From: Vaginimicrobium propionicum
GTDB taxonomy: Bacteria; Actinomycetota; Actinomycetes; Propionibacteriales; Propionibacteriaceae
Length of the DNA: 64,000 nt
Direction of reading: 5' to 3'
NCBI RefSeq assembly: GCF_900155645.1
Contig: NZ_LT706985.1
Span: 62,001 to 126,000, forward strand
The notes under the pieces were generated by a model, which worked only from the letters and a program-made list of their open reading frames with translations, was not told the DNA's origin and did not search any database. Made by a program: the position numbers and the translations under genes. Of this stretch, positions 1-10,736 are shown one piece after another. Numbering within the stretch: position 1 is the stretch's first letter; each line of letters opens with the position of its first letter.

Positions 1-14
1 AAGTAGCCTAGGCT

Positions 15-605
15 GTGACCTGGATGATCGTTGGGCTTGGGAACCCAGGCCCAAAATATGCCTCTACTAGGCATAATGTCGGTTTTATGGTCGCTGATAA
101 GCTTGCCGGTCAGGCGTCGGTTAATTTCAATACCGCGTCTGGAGTTCGTGCCGAGGTCGCTGAAACTGTATTTAGTTCGGCTGGCCTCGGTGTCGCCGGT
201 GGTGAGAAATTGGTGCTCGTTAAACCGTTAACTTTCATGAACGAGTCCGGTCAAGCTGTTGGGAAACTCGCGCGATTTTTTCGTCTACAACCAGACCACA
301 TTGTCGTAGTTCACGACGAGTTGGATCTGGATTTTGGCCGCTTACGCATGAAATTGGGTGGCTCTGATAATGGCCACAACGGGTTGAAATCTATTCGTTC
401 CCATTTAGCAACCGGTGATTTCTTGCGGGTGCGCATCGGCATTGGACGTCCACCCGGCAAAATGTCTAGCGCAGATTATGTACTGGGGCGTTTCCCGACT
501 AATCAGCGCGCCGAGCTAGAAACCGAAATCTCGATAGCTGCTGATGCTTGTTTTACTCTAATCTCGTCCGGTTTAGCCAGTGCGCAAAACCAGTTCAATA
601 GCTAA
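15..605 (+). CDS. pth: Peptidyl-tRNA hydrolase
   Basis: Cytosolic enzyme that cleaves peptidyl-tRNA released from stalled ribosomes and so recycles tRNA. The 196-residue protein has the family's usual length. The N-terminal motif GLGNPGPKY (residues 7-15) is followed by RHN with the expected catalytic His20, and the conserved DELDLDFGR and GHNGLKS stretches follow in the middle. It starts at GTG 15. It ends 9 bp before mfd, an order common in actinobacteria, so the two are probably cotranscribed. Family assignment is secure; the promoter lies outside or at the very edge of the window. Confidence 0.97.
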   Translation: MTWMIVGLGNPGPKYASTRHNVGFMVADKLAGQASVNFNTASGVRAEVAETVFSSAGLGVAGGEKLVLVKPLTFMNESGQAVGKLARFFRLQPDHIVVVHDELDLDFGRLRMKLGGSDNGHNGLKSIRSHLATGDFLRVRIGIGRPPGKMSSADYVLGRFPTNQRAELETEISIAADACFTLISSGLASAQNQFNS

Positions 606-614
606 ACCGAGCAG

Positions 615-3600
615 ATGACTAAACTTGCTGAAGTGAGCGCAGCTATTTCTGGCCTGATTCAAGCCATCACCAAGGATCCTGGGGTGGGGCAGGTTATTAA
701 TGATGCCTCAGCTGGTGTTGGTCAGGTGGATTTATCTTGCCCGATTTCAGCTAGAGCCACGTTGTGCGCCGCAATAGCAAAAAAGCGTCCGCTGCTCATC
801 GTTACCGCAACTTTTCGGCAGGCAGAACAACTAGTAGATGAGTTAGGTTCCCTTATTGGTCAATCCCTTGTCTGCTATTACCCAGCCTGGGAAACGCTGC
901 CACATGAACGGTTATCCCCGCGTTCCGATACGGTAGCCAAACGCCTGACTGTGTTGCGTCGGCTTGCTGGGAATGACGAGTTGGGCGCGCCAAAAATCAT
1001 CGTTGCACCGATTCGTGCAGTGCTCCAACCTCAAGCAGGCGACTTGGGTAAGTTGCCTGTCGTTAAGGTTAAAGTCGGTGACGAATATCCCCTTGAAGAG
1101 CTATCAAAAGATCTAGTGGCAGCGGCATATTCCAGGGTTGATCTGGTTGAGCGTCGAGGCGAGTTTGCGATTAGAGGCGGTATCGCAGACGTGTTTCCAC
1201 CCTCTTGTACGCATCCATTGCGGATAGATTTCTTCGGTGACGAAGTTGACTCAATTACCTATTTTTCTGTCGCAGATCAACGTTCTACTACTGAGAGCGT
1301 GTCAGAAATTATTGCGGCACCATGCCGCGAACTGCTCCTAACCGATGAAGTGCGACATCGTGCTGCAGCGTTAATCCCAAAGCACCCCGAGTTAGGGGAG
1401 CTATTGACGAAAATTTCTGAAGGCCAAGCCTGTGAAGGTATGGAATCCTTGTTGCCAGTGTTGGCTCAGCGACTCGAATTACTTGTCGATGTATTGGCGA
1501 AAAACGCTTTGGTTTGCGTTTTTGACCCTGAATTAGTGCGTTCTAGAGCAGACGACTTAGTGCGAACCAGTCAAGATTTTCTGCATGCAGGTTGGGTCAG
1601 TGCAGCTGCTGGTGGCGAGGCTCCGATCGATTTAGCCCCTAGTGCCTATCAAAGCTTGGGCGATGTGCGTCTACATGCCCTTGAAAAAGGGTTGGATTGG
1701 TGGACTATTAGCCCATTTTCTGCTGATGCAGAATCTAGTTACAACCTCGATATTCACGAATCTGGAACATGGCGTGGTGATGTTGAGGCAGCTATTTCGC
1801 ATATAGCTGATGACGTTAAGTCTGGTTTCGGCACGGTGCTTAGCGTAGAAGGTAAAGGCTTGAGCTCACGGTTCGCTGAGTTGCTGGGCGACCACGATAT
1901 CGCCGCGAAACAGGTCAGCCAGTTAACAGATTCGCCTCAGCCACATGTGGTCACTATCGTTTGCTCACAGTTGAGGCGAGGGTTTAGGGCTCCTGGCGCA
2001 AAACTTGCGGTTTATACCGGGGGTGATTTAACTGGCAGCCAGGACAGGGATCGTCACGCTAGACGGATGCCGTCCAAACGTAAAAATCAGGTGGTAGTTG
2101 AGCAGCTGAAAATTGGCGAGCCTTTGGTTCATACCCAGCATGGCGTCGGGCGTTTCGTTGAGCTGACCCAGCGTACAATTCGTGGTGCGACTAGGGAATA
2201 TCTGGTCTTAGAGTATGCGCCGTCTAAGCGCGGCCAGCCGCCGGATCGGCTTTATGTGCCGATGGATCAACTTGACTTAGTGACGAAATATGTTGGTGGT
2301 GAAGTGCCACAACTAGACAAGCTGGGTGGAGCTGATTGGAAACAGCGCAAGGCTAGAGCCAAACGAGCAGTTAAATCAATCGCTGCCGGCCTGATAAAGC
2401 TCTACGCCGCCAGGCAAGCCACCAAAGGTCACGCTTTTAGCCCAGACACCGTTTGGCAACGCGAGCTAGAAGACGCCTTCAACTACGTGGAAACCCCTGA
2501 TCAATTGGCTGCCATTCAAGACGTCAAACATGATATGGAACAAGTCATCCCAATGGATCGGTTAATCAGTGGGGACGTTGGATATGGCAAGACTGAGATC
2601 GCGGTGCGGGCTGCTTTCAAAGCCGTCCAAGACAATAAACAAGTGGCGGTATTAGTGCCGACTACCTTACTTGTTCAACAGCATCTAGCGACTTTCGAAG
2701 ATCGCTATGCCGGTTTTCCAGTAAGCGTTGCTGCTCTTTCTAGATTCCAGTCTGAAGCTGAAATCTCCAAAACTCTTGATGATCTTGCCGCTGGGCGGGT
2801 TGATGTGGTTATTGGTACCCACCGACTGTTTTCTAGCAAGGTTAAATTTAAGGATTTAGGTTTAGTAATTATTGATGAGGAGCAGCGTTTCGGGGTCGAG
2901 CATAAAGAAGCCCTAAAGAAAATGCGAGTAAATGTTGACGTACTGTCCATGTCTGCGACCCCAATTCCACGCACATTAGAGATGGCGGTCACTGGCATCC
3001 GTGAAATGTCTACTATAGCCACCCCACCTGAGGAGAGGCACCCGGTTTTGACCTTTGCCGGCCCATATGATGACGGTCAAGTCGGAGCCGCAATTAGACG
3101 TGAACTTGCCCGTGAAGGTCAGGTTTTCTTCGTCCACAACAGGGTCAGCGATATCGAAAAAAGCGCTGTAAAAATCCGTGAGTTAGTGCCTCAAGCCAGG
3201 GTTGTCGTAGCTCACGGCCAAATGAGTGAGCGTCAGCTTGAGCAAGTCATGGTCGATTTTTGGGAAAGACGAGCTGACGTGCTGGTTTGTACCACAATTG
3301 TTGAGGCTGGCCTAGATATTTCTACCGCCAACACTTTGATCATTGAGGACGCTGATCGATTAGGCTTGGCTCAATTACATCAGCTCCGCGGGCGGGTAGG
3401 ACGTTCTCGTGAACGTGGTTACGCCTATTTCTTCTACCCACCTAATAAGACAATTAGCCAAACCGCTCACGAGCGGTTGAGCGCATTAGCCCAAAATGCT
3501 GATCTGGGTGCTGGCATGGCTATAGCCATGAAGGATTTAGAGATTCGTGGCGCCGGAAATTTACTTGGCGACCAGCAATCAGGTCACATCGCAGATGTGG

Positions 3601-4145
3601 GTTTCGATCTTTATCTGCGGTTAGTTGGCGATGCGGTAGCAGCTTTCAAAGGTGAAACTACTACGGAAGATATGCCGGTGATGCGTATTGAACTACCTGT
3701 GGACGCCCACCTGCCTGAAAACTACATCGGCTCTGAGCGACTGCGTTTAGAAATGTATCGGCGTATTGCCGAGGCTAGTAGTGAGCAAGATTTAGCTGAT
3801 CTGCATGCAGAGCTGGAAGACCGTTACGGCTTGGTGCCTGAACAAACCGAAGCATTGCTTGAGGTGGCCAGGTTCCGCCTGCTGTGTGCCAGCGTCGGGG
3901 TTTGTGAGGTAGTGACTCAGGGCAATGTGATTCGTTTCAGCCCAATTTTTGAGCGTCAAGTTGGTGAAAAAACGCTTGATCTGCCCGAATCTAGACAACT
4001 TAGATTGCAGCGTCTTTATCCGGGCACCATCTTAAAAAAGCCAGCTAATTTAATGCTTGTTCCAAAACCTGCTAGCGGTACAGATGCGCTGGCTTGGGCA
4101 AGGCGTGTGGTAACCGATGTCTTGTTGCCCGCCAACCAAGGCTAA
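615..4145 (+). CDS. mfd: Transcription-repair coupling factor Mfd
   Basis: Superfamily 2 DNA translocase that removes RNA polymerase stalled at lesions and recruits UvrA. The 1176-residue length is typical. The order of regions is a UvrB-like N-terminal half, a CarD-like RNA-polymerase interaction domain near residues 495-560 (GEPLVHTQHGVGRF), and helicase motifs SGDVGYGKTE (Walker A), DEEQRFG (motif II) and SATPIPRTL (motif III). After these come the translocation region with QLRGRVGRS and a C-terminal TRCF domain. It starts at ATG 615, just after pth. No truncation or frameshift is visible. Confidence 0.98.
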   Translation: MTKLAEVSAAISGLIQAITKDPGVGQVINDASAGVGQVDLSCPISARATLCAAIAKKRPLLIVTATFRQAEQLVDELGSLIGQSLVCYYPAWETLPHERLSPRSDTVAKRLTVLRRLAGNDELGAPKIIVAPIRAVLQPQAGDLGKLPVVKVKVGDEYPLEELSKDLVAAAYSRVDLVERRGEFAIRGGIADVFPPSCTHPLRIDFFGDEVDSITYFSVADQRSTTESVSEIIAAPCRELLLTDEVRHRAAALIPKHPELGELLTKISEGQACEGMESLLPVLAQRLELLVDVLAKNALVCVFDPELVRSRADDLVRTSQDFLHAGWVSAAAGGEAPIDLAPSAYQSLGDVRLHALEKGLDWWTISPFSADAESSYNLDIHESGTWRGDVEAAISHIADDVKSGFGTVLSVEGKGLSSRFAELLGDHDIAAKQVSQLTDSPQPHVVTIVCSQLRRGFRAPGAKLAVYTGGDLTGSQDRDRHARRMPSKRKNQVVVEQLKIGEPLVHTQHGVGRFVELTQRTIRGATREYLVLEYAPSKRGQPPDRLYVPMDQLDLVTKYVGGEVPQLDKLGGADWKQRKARAKRAVKSIAAGLIKLYAARQATKGHAFSPDTVWQRELEDAFNYVETPDQLAAIQDVKHDMEQVIPMDRLISGDVGYGKTEIAVRAAFKAVQDNKQVAVLVPTTLLVQQHLATFEDRYAGFPVSVAALSRFQSEAEISKTLDDLAAGRVDVVIGTHRLFSSKVKFKDLGLVIIDEEQRFGVEHKEALKKMRVNVDVLSMSATPIPRTLEMAVTGIREMSTIATPPEERHPVLTFAGPYDDGQVGAAIRRELAREGQVFFVHNRVSDIEKSAVKIRELVPQARVVVAHGQMSERQLEQVMVDFWERRADVLVCTTIVEAGLDISTANTLIIEDADRLGLAQLHQLRGRVGRSRERGYAYFFYPPNKTISQTAHERLSALAQNADLGAGMAIAMKDLEIRGAGNLLGDQQSGHIADVGFDLYLRLVGDAVAAFKGETTTEDMPVMRIELPVDAHLPENYIGSERLRLEMYRRIAEASSEQDLADLHAELEDRYGLVPEQTEALLEVARFRLLCASVGVCEVVTQGNVIRFSPIFERQVGEKTLDLPESRQLRLQRLYPGTILKKPANLMLVPKPASGTDALAWARRVVTDVLLPANQG

Positions 4146-4155
4146 ACTGATAGCC

Positions 4156-4692
4156 ATGAAGTCTCGCAAATTATTGCCAGCCTTGGTCGCTGCCTTACTG
4201 TTGGCTTGTTTGACTGGCTGCTCCATGACGCCAGGTACTGCAGCCACCGTCAATGATGTGAAAATATCGGCCGATGATGTGATGAGCTTAAAGGCGGGCT
4301 GCGAGCAGGCTCAACGGGATGCCGGGGGGCAGGTTGGCGTGACCAAATACGACATGGCTTACTGGTTGGTTATGGCAGAGCTTGGCCATCAACTTGCTGA
4401 TACTAACCAAATCAAGATCAGTGAATCCGATCAGAAATCCTATCTGGCTAGGCTCGACCCAAGTTTGCAGGCTCTTCAGACCGATCCTGAGTGCATGAGA
4501 GGGCTGATGGGGATTTCTTATTACGGACAGGCAATCGCAAAACTTAATTCTGAAGATAAGGCAGAAGCCTTCTTCAATTCAGCTGAGGTCAAGGTTAACC
4601 CGCGCTTTGGGCAGTGGGATTCCGCCAAGTTAAGTATTACTCCGCCTAGTGGCGGCGAGCTGGCTTCGCTACCTAAGGTCTCGACTCGATAG
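4156..4692 (+). CDS. SurA N-terminal-like lipoprotein
   Basis: Predicted lipid-anchored extracytoplasmic protein of 178 residues. I chose ATG 4156 because it begins a clean lipoprotein signal: a basic start (MKSRK), a hydrophobic core and the lipobox L-T-G-C near residue 21. An upstream in-frame start at 4117 would add a run overlapping the end of mfd and spoil the signal. After the lipobox, the stretch AATVNDVKISADDV resembles the start of SurA/PpiC-type chaperone domains. No peptidyl-prolyl isomerase domain follows, so a holdase-like role is only inferred. It lies between mfd and mazG, 10 bp after mfd. Confidence 0.75.
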   Translation: MKSRKLLPALVAALLLACLTGCSMTPGTAATVNDVKISADDVMSLKAGCEQAQRDAGGQVGVTKYDMAYWLVMAELGHQLADTNQIKISESDQKSYLARLDPSLQALQTDPECMRGLMGISYYGQAIAKLNSEDKAEAFFNSAEVKVNPRFGQWDSAKLSITPPSGGELASLPKVSTR

Positions 4693-4699
4693 TTATCTT

Positions 4700-6653
<1,954 letters not shown>

Positions 6654-6682
6654 CGATTATTCGTCTGAAAAAGACACCATAA

Positions 6683-6718
6683 ATAACTGCCGCCGGTTAT
6701 CTAACCGGCGGCAGTTAT
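6683..6718 (+). terminator. Hairpin after eno
   Basis: Perfect inverted repeat: 17-nt arms at 6683-6699 and 6702-6718 around a GC-rich core. It lies 30 bp after the eno stop. A U-tract after the stem is short, so termination strength is inferred from the stem alone. Confidence 0.8.
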
Positions 6719-6760
6719 CGTTGTGGCTGGCGCCTAACCTGTTTGTTAGAGTTCGGCGGC

Positions 6761-6773
6761 TAGACTTAGCGCG
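6761..6773 (+). promoter_or_regulatory. Possible -10 for a leaderless ftsB-like transcript
   Basis: TAGACT at 6761-6766 matches a sigma-A -10 box and sits only 6 bases before the GTG start at 6773. Transcription would therefore begin at or next to the start codon. No Shine-Dalgarno sequence is visible. No convincing -35 box is seen at the right distance. Confidence 0.35.
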
Positions 6774-7369
6774 TGGCTAGCACTAAAAGACCAAGTAGAG
6801 GTCGGGACACCCCATCGTCTCGTACGGTGGCGCGCATTCAGAGATCGTCGAGTAAAAGTGCTGATGCTACGGCTATTCTGACTCAAGAGAGTCAATCTGT
6901 TCCCAAAACCACTGAGCGTCGTAGCTTTCGAGTTACTAAACGCGCGATGGCGTTTTTTGGGGTACTCGTGGTGTTGTTTTGCTCTTATGTGAATACTTTG
7001 CGAGTTTTTTTCTCGACCGAAAGGGATATTTCCGCTACCCGCCAAGAAATAGTTACCAGACAGTCTCATATTGATGATTTACAAGACGAATTGGCGCGTT
7101 GGGAAGATCCGGAATACGTCAAGACTCAAGCTCGAGCCAGATTAGGGTGGGTGCTGCCCGGCGAAATCGGTTATCAAGTCATAGGACCAGACGGCAAACT
7201 GTTCGGCGAAACTGAACAGATAACTGAAGATGAGAGCCTGCCGCCGGGTGAATATTCAGGCGGTATTTGGTTTGAGAAAATGTGGGGGACGATTCGCACT
7301 GCAGACGATCCGCAACCTAAGAAGCCAGAGCCGACAACTATTACAGCACCCGAAGAAGAGCCACGATGA
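6773..7369 (+). CDS. FtsB/DivIC-like septum formation initiator protein
   Basis: Bitopic division protein of 198 residues. It has a basic, Ser-rich cytoplasmic N-terminus (about 60 residues) and one transmembrane segment near residues 58-78. An extracytoplasmic coiled coil follows (ARQEIVTRQSHIDDLQDELA), then the family block WEDPEYVKTQARARLGWVLPGE. This matches DivIC/FtsB proteins that scaffold the FtsQLB complex. The tail is acidic and Pro-rich. The position directly after eno and before DUF501 and ppx is the conserved actinobacterial arrangement. Its stop overlaps the next start by 4 bases. Confidence 0.9.
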   Translation: MASTKRPSRGRDTPSSRTVARIQRSSSKSADATAILTQESQSVPKTTERRSFRVTKRAMAFFGVLVVLFCSYVNTLRVFFSTERDISATRQEIVTRQSHIDDLQDELARWEDPEYVKTQARARLGWVLPGEIGYQVIGPDGKLFGETEQITEDESLPPGEYSGGIWFEKMWGTIRTADDPQPKKPEPTTITAPEEEPR

Positions 7370-7890
7370 AGCTTGAAATGCCTAGCAAAGACGATCTTGA
7401 TATTGTTTCTGCGCAATTAGGTAGGCCAGTGCGTTCGGTGGCTGGTATTGCTTGGCGGTGCCAGTGCGGGATGCCTGGGGTGCTGGCTACCTATCCTAGG
7501 TTAGATACCGGGCAACCATTCCCGACCACTTTCTATCTAACACATCCTGGATATGTGCTGGCCTGCTCTAGGTTAGAGGCGAGCGGTTTGATGGCCGAAC
7601 TTAGTGACAAGCTAGCTTATGATCGCGATTTAGCTGCTGTTTATCGTCAAGCTCACGAGTCTTATCTGAAAGATCGTGAAATCTTGGCCGCTAAATTGGG
7701 TGAACCAGTTACTGAGATTGCTGGAATAAGTGCTGGCGGAATGCCTAACCGCGTGAAATGTTTGCACGCTCTAGTTGGTCATGCATTGGCTGCTGGGGCA
7801 GGAGTAAACCCCATTGGGGATCTCGTTATAAAAATGATTGGTGATGTGTGTCAGCATCCTTGCCAGATTGCAGGAAGGCAAGAATTGTGA
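7366..7890 (+). CDS. DUF501 family protein
   Basis: Cytosolic protein of 174 residues of the DUF501 family, function unknown. The sequence shows the family layout: an N-terminal region with CQCG near residue 33, the PFPTTFYLTHP block, and a C-terminal part with MPNRVKCLHAL and GHALAAG. The Cys and His residues (CQC, KCLH, CQHPC) could bind metal, but that is only a guess. The ATG overlaps the ftsB-like stop (ATGA) and its own stop overlaps the ppx GTG start, so the three genes are translationally coupled. Confidence 0.88.
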   Translation: MKLEMPSKDDLDIVSAQLGRPVRSVAGIAWRCQCGMPGVLATYPRLDTGQPFPTTFYLTHPGYVLACSRLEASGLMAELSDKLAYDRDLAAVYRQAHESYLKDREILAAKLGEPVTEIAGISAGGMPNRVKCLHALVGHALAAGAGVNPIGDLVIKMIGDVCQHPCQIAGRQEL

Positions 7891-8822
7891 CCAAAGTTGC
7901 CGTCTTAGATGCCGGCACGAATACTGTGAGATTGCTGGTGGCCAGTCTGGAATCTGGCAGATTACGTGAGTATGCCCGCGAGCTTCGCTATGTCAACCTT
8001 GGTCAGGGAGTTGATTCAACTGGACAGTTCGCCCCGCAAGCTATCCAGCGGGCTATGTCAGCCATCCGCGAATATCTACCTATTATCCGAGATAACGGCT
8101 GTACCAAGGCGCGCTTCGTTGCAACCTCTGCGTCCAGGGATGCTAAAAATCGCGATGATTTTTTCGACCAAGTTAGAGATGTGTTAGGGATCCGTGTTGA
8201 GCTGATCAGCGGCGATGAAGAAGCTCAGTTGTCTTTCGCCGGAGCATTATCAGGAGTCGACGCCGAGCGCGATCCAGTATTGGTGATTGATTCTGGTGGT
8301 GGTTCTACCGAATTAGTGCTTGGCGACCTGTCTGGGCAGATTAACCAAGCGATTTCACTAGATATCGGTTCACGTCGAATAACTGAGCGTTTTCTTCATC
8401 ATGACCCCCCGACAAAATCCGAGATCACTAGCGCAAAAGATGAGATAACAAGGCAATTGTCTAAAGTTAATGGGCTAAGCAAAGTTGGCACGTTTATTGG
8501 GGTAGCCGGCACGGTGACTACTATGGCGGCTTTGGATTTAGGTTTAGCTACATACCAGCGTGATCTTGTTCATGGGTCAACACATGGTTTGGCAGCTATG
8601 TGTGGGCTTGCCGATAGGCTGACTAGCATATCTAGGGCTGATATAGCTAAACTCGGATCGGTGTCTGTTGAACGATCCCAAGTGATAGGAGCTGGAGCGC
8701 TGATTGTAGCCGAGATCTGTCGTCGAGTATCAAAAGACTTGATAGCTAGCGAAACAGATCTGCTAGATGGCGCAGCTTTAAGTATGCTTAAGGGAAAAGC
8801 TGGTCAGCAGCTATTATTTTAG
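7887..8822 (+). CDS. ppx: Exopolyphosphatase (Ppx/GppA family)
   Basis: Ppx/GppA phosphatase of the ASKHA fold, 311 residues, the short two-domain actinobacterial form. It acts on polyphosphate or the pppGpp gamma-phosphate; the substrate cannot be told from sequence. Visible motifs are LDAGTNTVRLL at the N-terminus, ATSASRDAKN, the phosphate loop SGGGSTEL and GVAGTVTTMAAL. The GTG at 7887 is preferred over an upstream in-frame ATG at 7848 because it starts exactly at the conserved strand and overlaps the DUF501 stop in a 4-base GTGA. Confidence 0.92.
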   Translation: MTKVAVLDAGTNTVRLLVASLESGRLREYARELRYVNLGQGVDSTGQFAPQAIQRAMSAIREYLPIIRDNGCTKARFVATSASRDAKNRDDFFDQVRDVLGIRVELISGDEEAQLSFAGALSGVDAERDPVLVIDSGGGSTELVLGDLSGQINQAISLDIGSRRITERFLHHDPPTKSEITSAKDEITRQLSKVNGLSKVGTFIGVAGTVTTMAALDLGLATYQRDLVHGSTHGLAAMCGLADRLTSISRADIAKLGSVSVERSQVIGAGALIVAEICRRVSKDLIASETDLLDGAALSMLKGKAGQQLLF

Positions 8823-8829
8823 GAAATTG

Positions 8830-8902
8830 GCCCTCGTAGCCCAACGGCAGAGGCAAGCGGCTTAAACCCGCTCCAGTATGGGTTCGAATCCCATCGAGGG
8901 CA
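8830..8902 (+). tRNA. tRNA with anticodon UAA and a short variable arm
   Basis: A 73-nt cloverleaf folds cleanly. The acceptor stem is GCCCTCG (8830-8836) with CGAGGGC (8895-8901). The D arm is GCC/GGC. The anticodon stem is AGCGG/CCGCT around loop CTTAAAC, giving anticodon TAA at 8863-8865. The T arm is ATGGG/CCCAT with loop TTCGAAT, and the discriminator is A. The anticodon reads Leu UUA codons, but the variable region is only 5 nt (CCAGT), whereas normal leucine tRNAs have a long variable arm. CCA is not encoded. Its amino acid identity is therefore uncertain. Confidence 0.85.
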
Positions 8903-9014
8903 CAAAGATCATTTTGGGTAATACTCTTTTGGATGCGTACCAAGAGTTATCAGGTCAAGGCTTCGAACTTGAATAGGTTGGCTAGTATTTCGGGAGTTTC
9001 ACGCCCGACTTGTC

Positions 9015-10736
9015 ATGCTTGAATGTGCAAGACTTAGTGCTATGTCAAGCCGTGAATCCTTTGCCGATATTCCATCTTGGACGAAGTTCTACCAGCCTGG
9101 AACTCCAACGCAGATCCAATTGCCAACCGAATCGTTGGCTGAGATGTTTGAGCGAGTTTCTAGACAGGGTGGCCGCAAAACTGCCACTGTGTTTTTCGGT
9201 GCCAAAATGAGCTATCGGCAGTTTGGTAAGCAGGTGGCCTGCGTGGCGGCAGGGCTACGTTCAGTTGGGGTACGAGCCGGTGATCGGGTGGCAATCCTGC
9301 TACCCAATTGTCCACAGCATTTGGTGGCAATGTATGCTGTCTGGCGCTTGGGTGCGATTATTGTTGAGCACAATCCCACTTACACTGCTGACGAGCTTTC
9401 AACAATGTTCGGAGACCATGGTGCTCGGGTAGCCATCGCTATGGATTCCACATTAAAGACGCTGAAGAAAATGCCGAAGCGAGTGCGTCCAAATGTCATC
9501 ATTTCGGTTAATTTGTTGAAGGCAATGCCTAAGTCTAAGCAGCTAGTTTTGAGTCTTCCGTTGCCGAAGTTGCGTAAACTGCGTTCGGCTTTGACTAGCG
9601 GGGATATTGGTACTTTGACTTGGGAGGAGTTGCTGGCGTCCAAGCCGATAGGTCGTAATGTTCCAAAACCTAGGGTTGATGATTTAGCTGCGATTCAATA
9701 CACCTCGGGTACAACAGGTAAACCGAAGGGTGCCATGCTGACTCACTTCAACTTGTACTCGAATGCACTTCAGGGTGCTGCGTGGATGAATGAGGCCAGG
9801 AATGGTAAGGAAACCAGCTATGCAGCATTGCCAATCTTTCACGCTTTCGGGGTGACAGTGCACGGCACTTTCGGGGTGCTGAAGCAGATGCGTCAGGTGA
9901 TGTTCCCCAAGCCCGAGGTGTCTTTGATGCTTGATTCGTTGAAGAAATATCCGCCAACCAATATGTGTGCAGTTCCGCTTATTTTTGATCGACTAGCTGA
10001 GGGCGCCAAAGAACGTGGGTTGGATTTGTCCACGTGTAAATGGTGCATTTCTGGTGCGATGGTGTTGCCGGAGTCATCTAGGAAATTGTGGGAGGAAGTT
10101 ACCGGCGGTTTGCTTGTTGAAGGCTATGGTCTGACTGAGGCTGCGCCTGTTGCTTTAGGTAATCCTTTCTGGGGTCCTACCCGCAAACCAGGAACTATTG
10201 GGATACCTTTCCCGTCAACGCTAATGAAGGTGGTGGACGACGACGGTCAAGAAGTCGCCCAGGGTGAAGTTGGGGAATTGATGTTGAAGGGTCCCCAAAT
10301 CACTAAAGGTTATTGGCGAAACCCGGAGGAAACCGCCCTCATTCTTAAAAACGGTTGGCTGCATACCGGCGATATGGTTACTCAAGACGAGGATGGCTTC
10401 GTTACCATCGTTGACCGCAAGAAAGAGATCATCATTACTGGCGGTTTCAATGTCAGCCCAACAGAGGTTGAAGAAGTGTTGCTTAATCATCCAGCAATCG
10501 ATGATGTTGCGGTGGTTGGAGTGAAACAATCTCGCGGTGACGAGCAGGTGGTGGCAGCCGTGATCCTCAAGGATGGGGCAACTATCGACCAAGAAAAAGT
10601 TCGTAAGTGGACAAAACAATATTTGACGGCCTACAAGGTGCCGCGTCGCTTTGTGGTCGTTGATGATTTGCCCCGTTCTATGTTGGGCAAGGTTATGCGC
10701 GGCCAAGTACGCGAGCAGCTCGCTTTGGAGCTATGA
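9015..10736 (+). CDS. Long-chain fatty-acid-CoA ligase-like AMP-binding enzyme
   Basis: Adenylate-forming enzyme of the ANL superfamily, 573 residues, expected to activate a fatty acid to its acyl-CoA via acyl-AMP. Motifs in order: the P-loop YTSGTTGKPKG near residue 228, the GYGLTEAAPV adenine-binding stretch, LHTGD, DRKKEIIITGGFNVSP, and a C-terminal lysine in SMLGKVMRG. ATG 9042 (sequence MSSRESFAD) is an equally plausible start; neither has a strong Shine-Dalgarno sequence. The stop overlaps the start of the next, FAD-binding gene. Chain-length preference cannot be judged from the sequence. Confidence 0.9.
   Translation: MLECARLSAMSSRESFADIPSWTKFYQPGTPTQIQLPTESLAEMFERVSRQGGRKTATVFFGAKMSYRQFGKQVACVAAGLRSVGVRAGDRVAILLPNCPQHLVAMYAVWRLGAIIVEHNPTYTADELSTMFGDHGARVAIAMDSTLKTLKKMPKRVRPNVIISVNLLKAMPKSKQLVLSLPLPKLRKLRSALTSGDIGTLTWEELLASKPIGRNVPKPRVDDLAAIQYTSGTTGKPKGAMLTHFNLYSNALQGAAWMNEARNGKETSYAALPIFHAFGVTVHGTFGVLKQMRQVMFPKPEVSLMLDSLKKYPPTNMCAVPLIFDRLAEGAKERGLDLSTCKWCISGAMVLPESSRKLWEEVTGGLLVEGYGLTEAAPVALGNPFWGPTRKPGTIGIPFPSTLMKVVDDDGQEVAQGEVGELMLKGPQITKGYWRNPEETALILKNGWLHTGDMVTQDEDGFVTIVDRKKEIIITGGFNVSPTEVEEVLLNHPAIDDVAVVGVKQSRGDEQVVAAVILKDGATIDQEKVRKWTKQYLTAYKVPRRFVVVDDLPRSMLGKVMRGQVREQLALEL

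Noticed and set aside
8830-8902. bldA-type tRNA-Leu
   Set aside because: The anticodon matches, but the long variable arm of bldA is absent.
10221-10706. 161-codon minus-strand ORF in the acyl-CoA ligase gene
   Set aside because: Opposite strand of a gene with intact motifs along its length.
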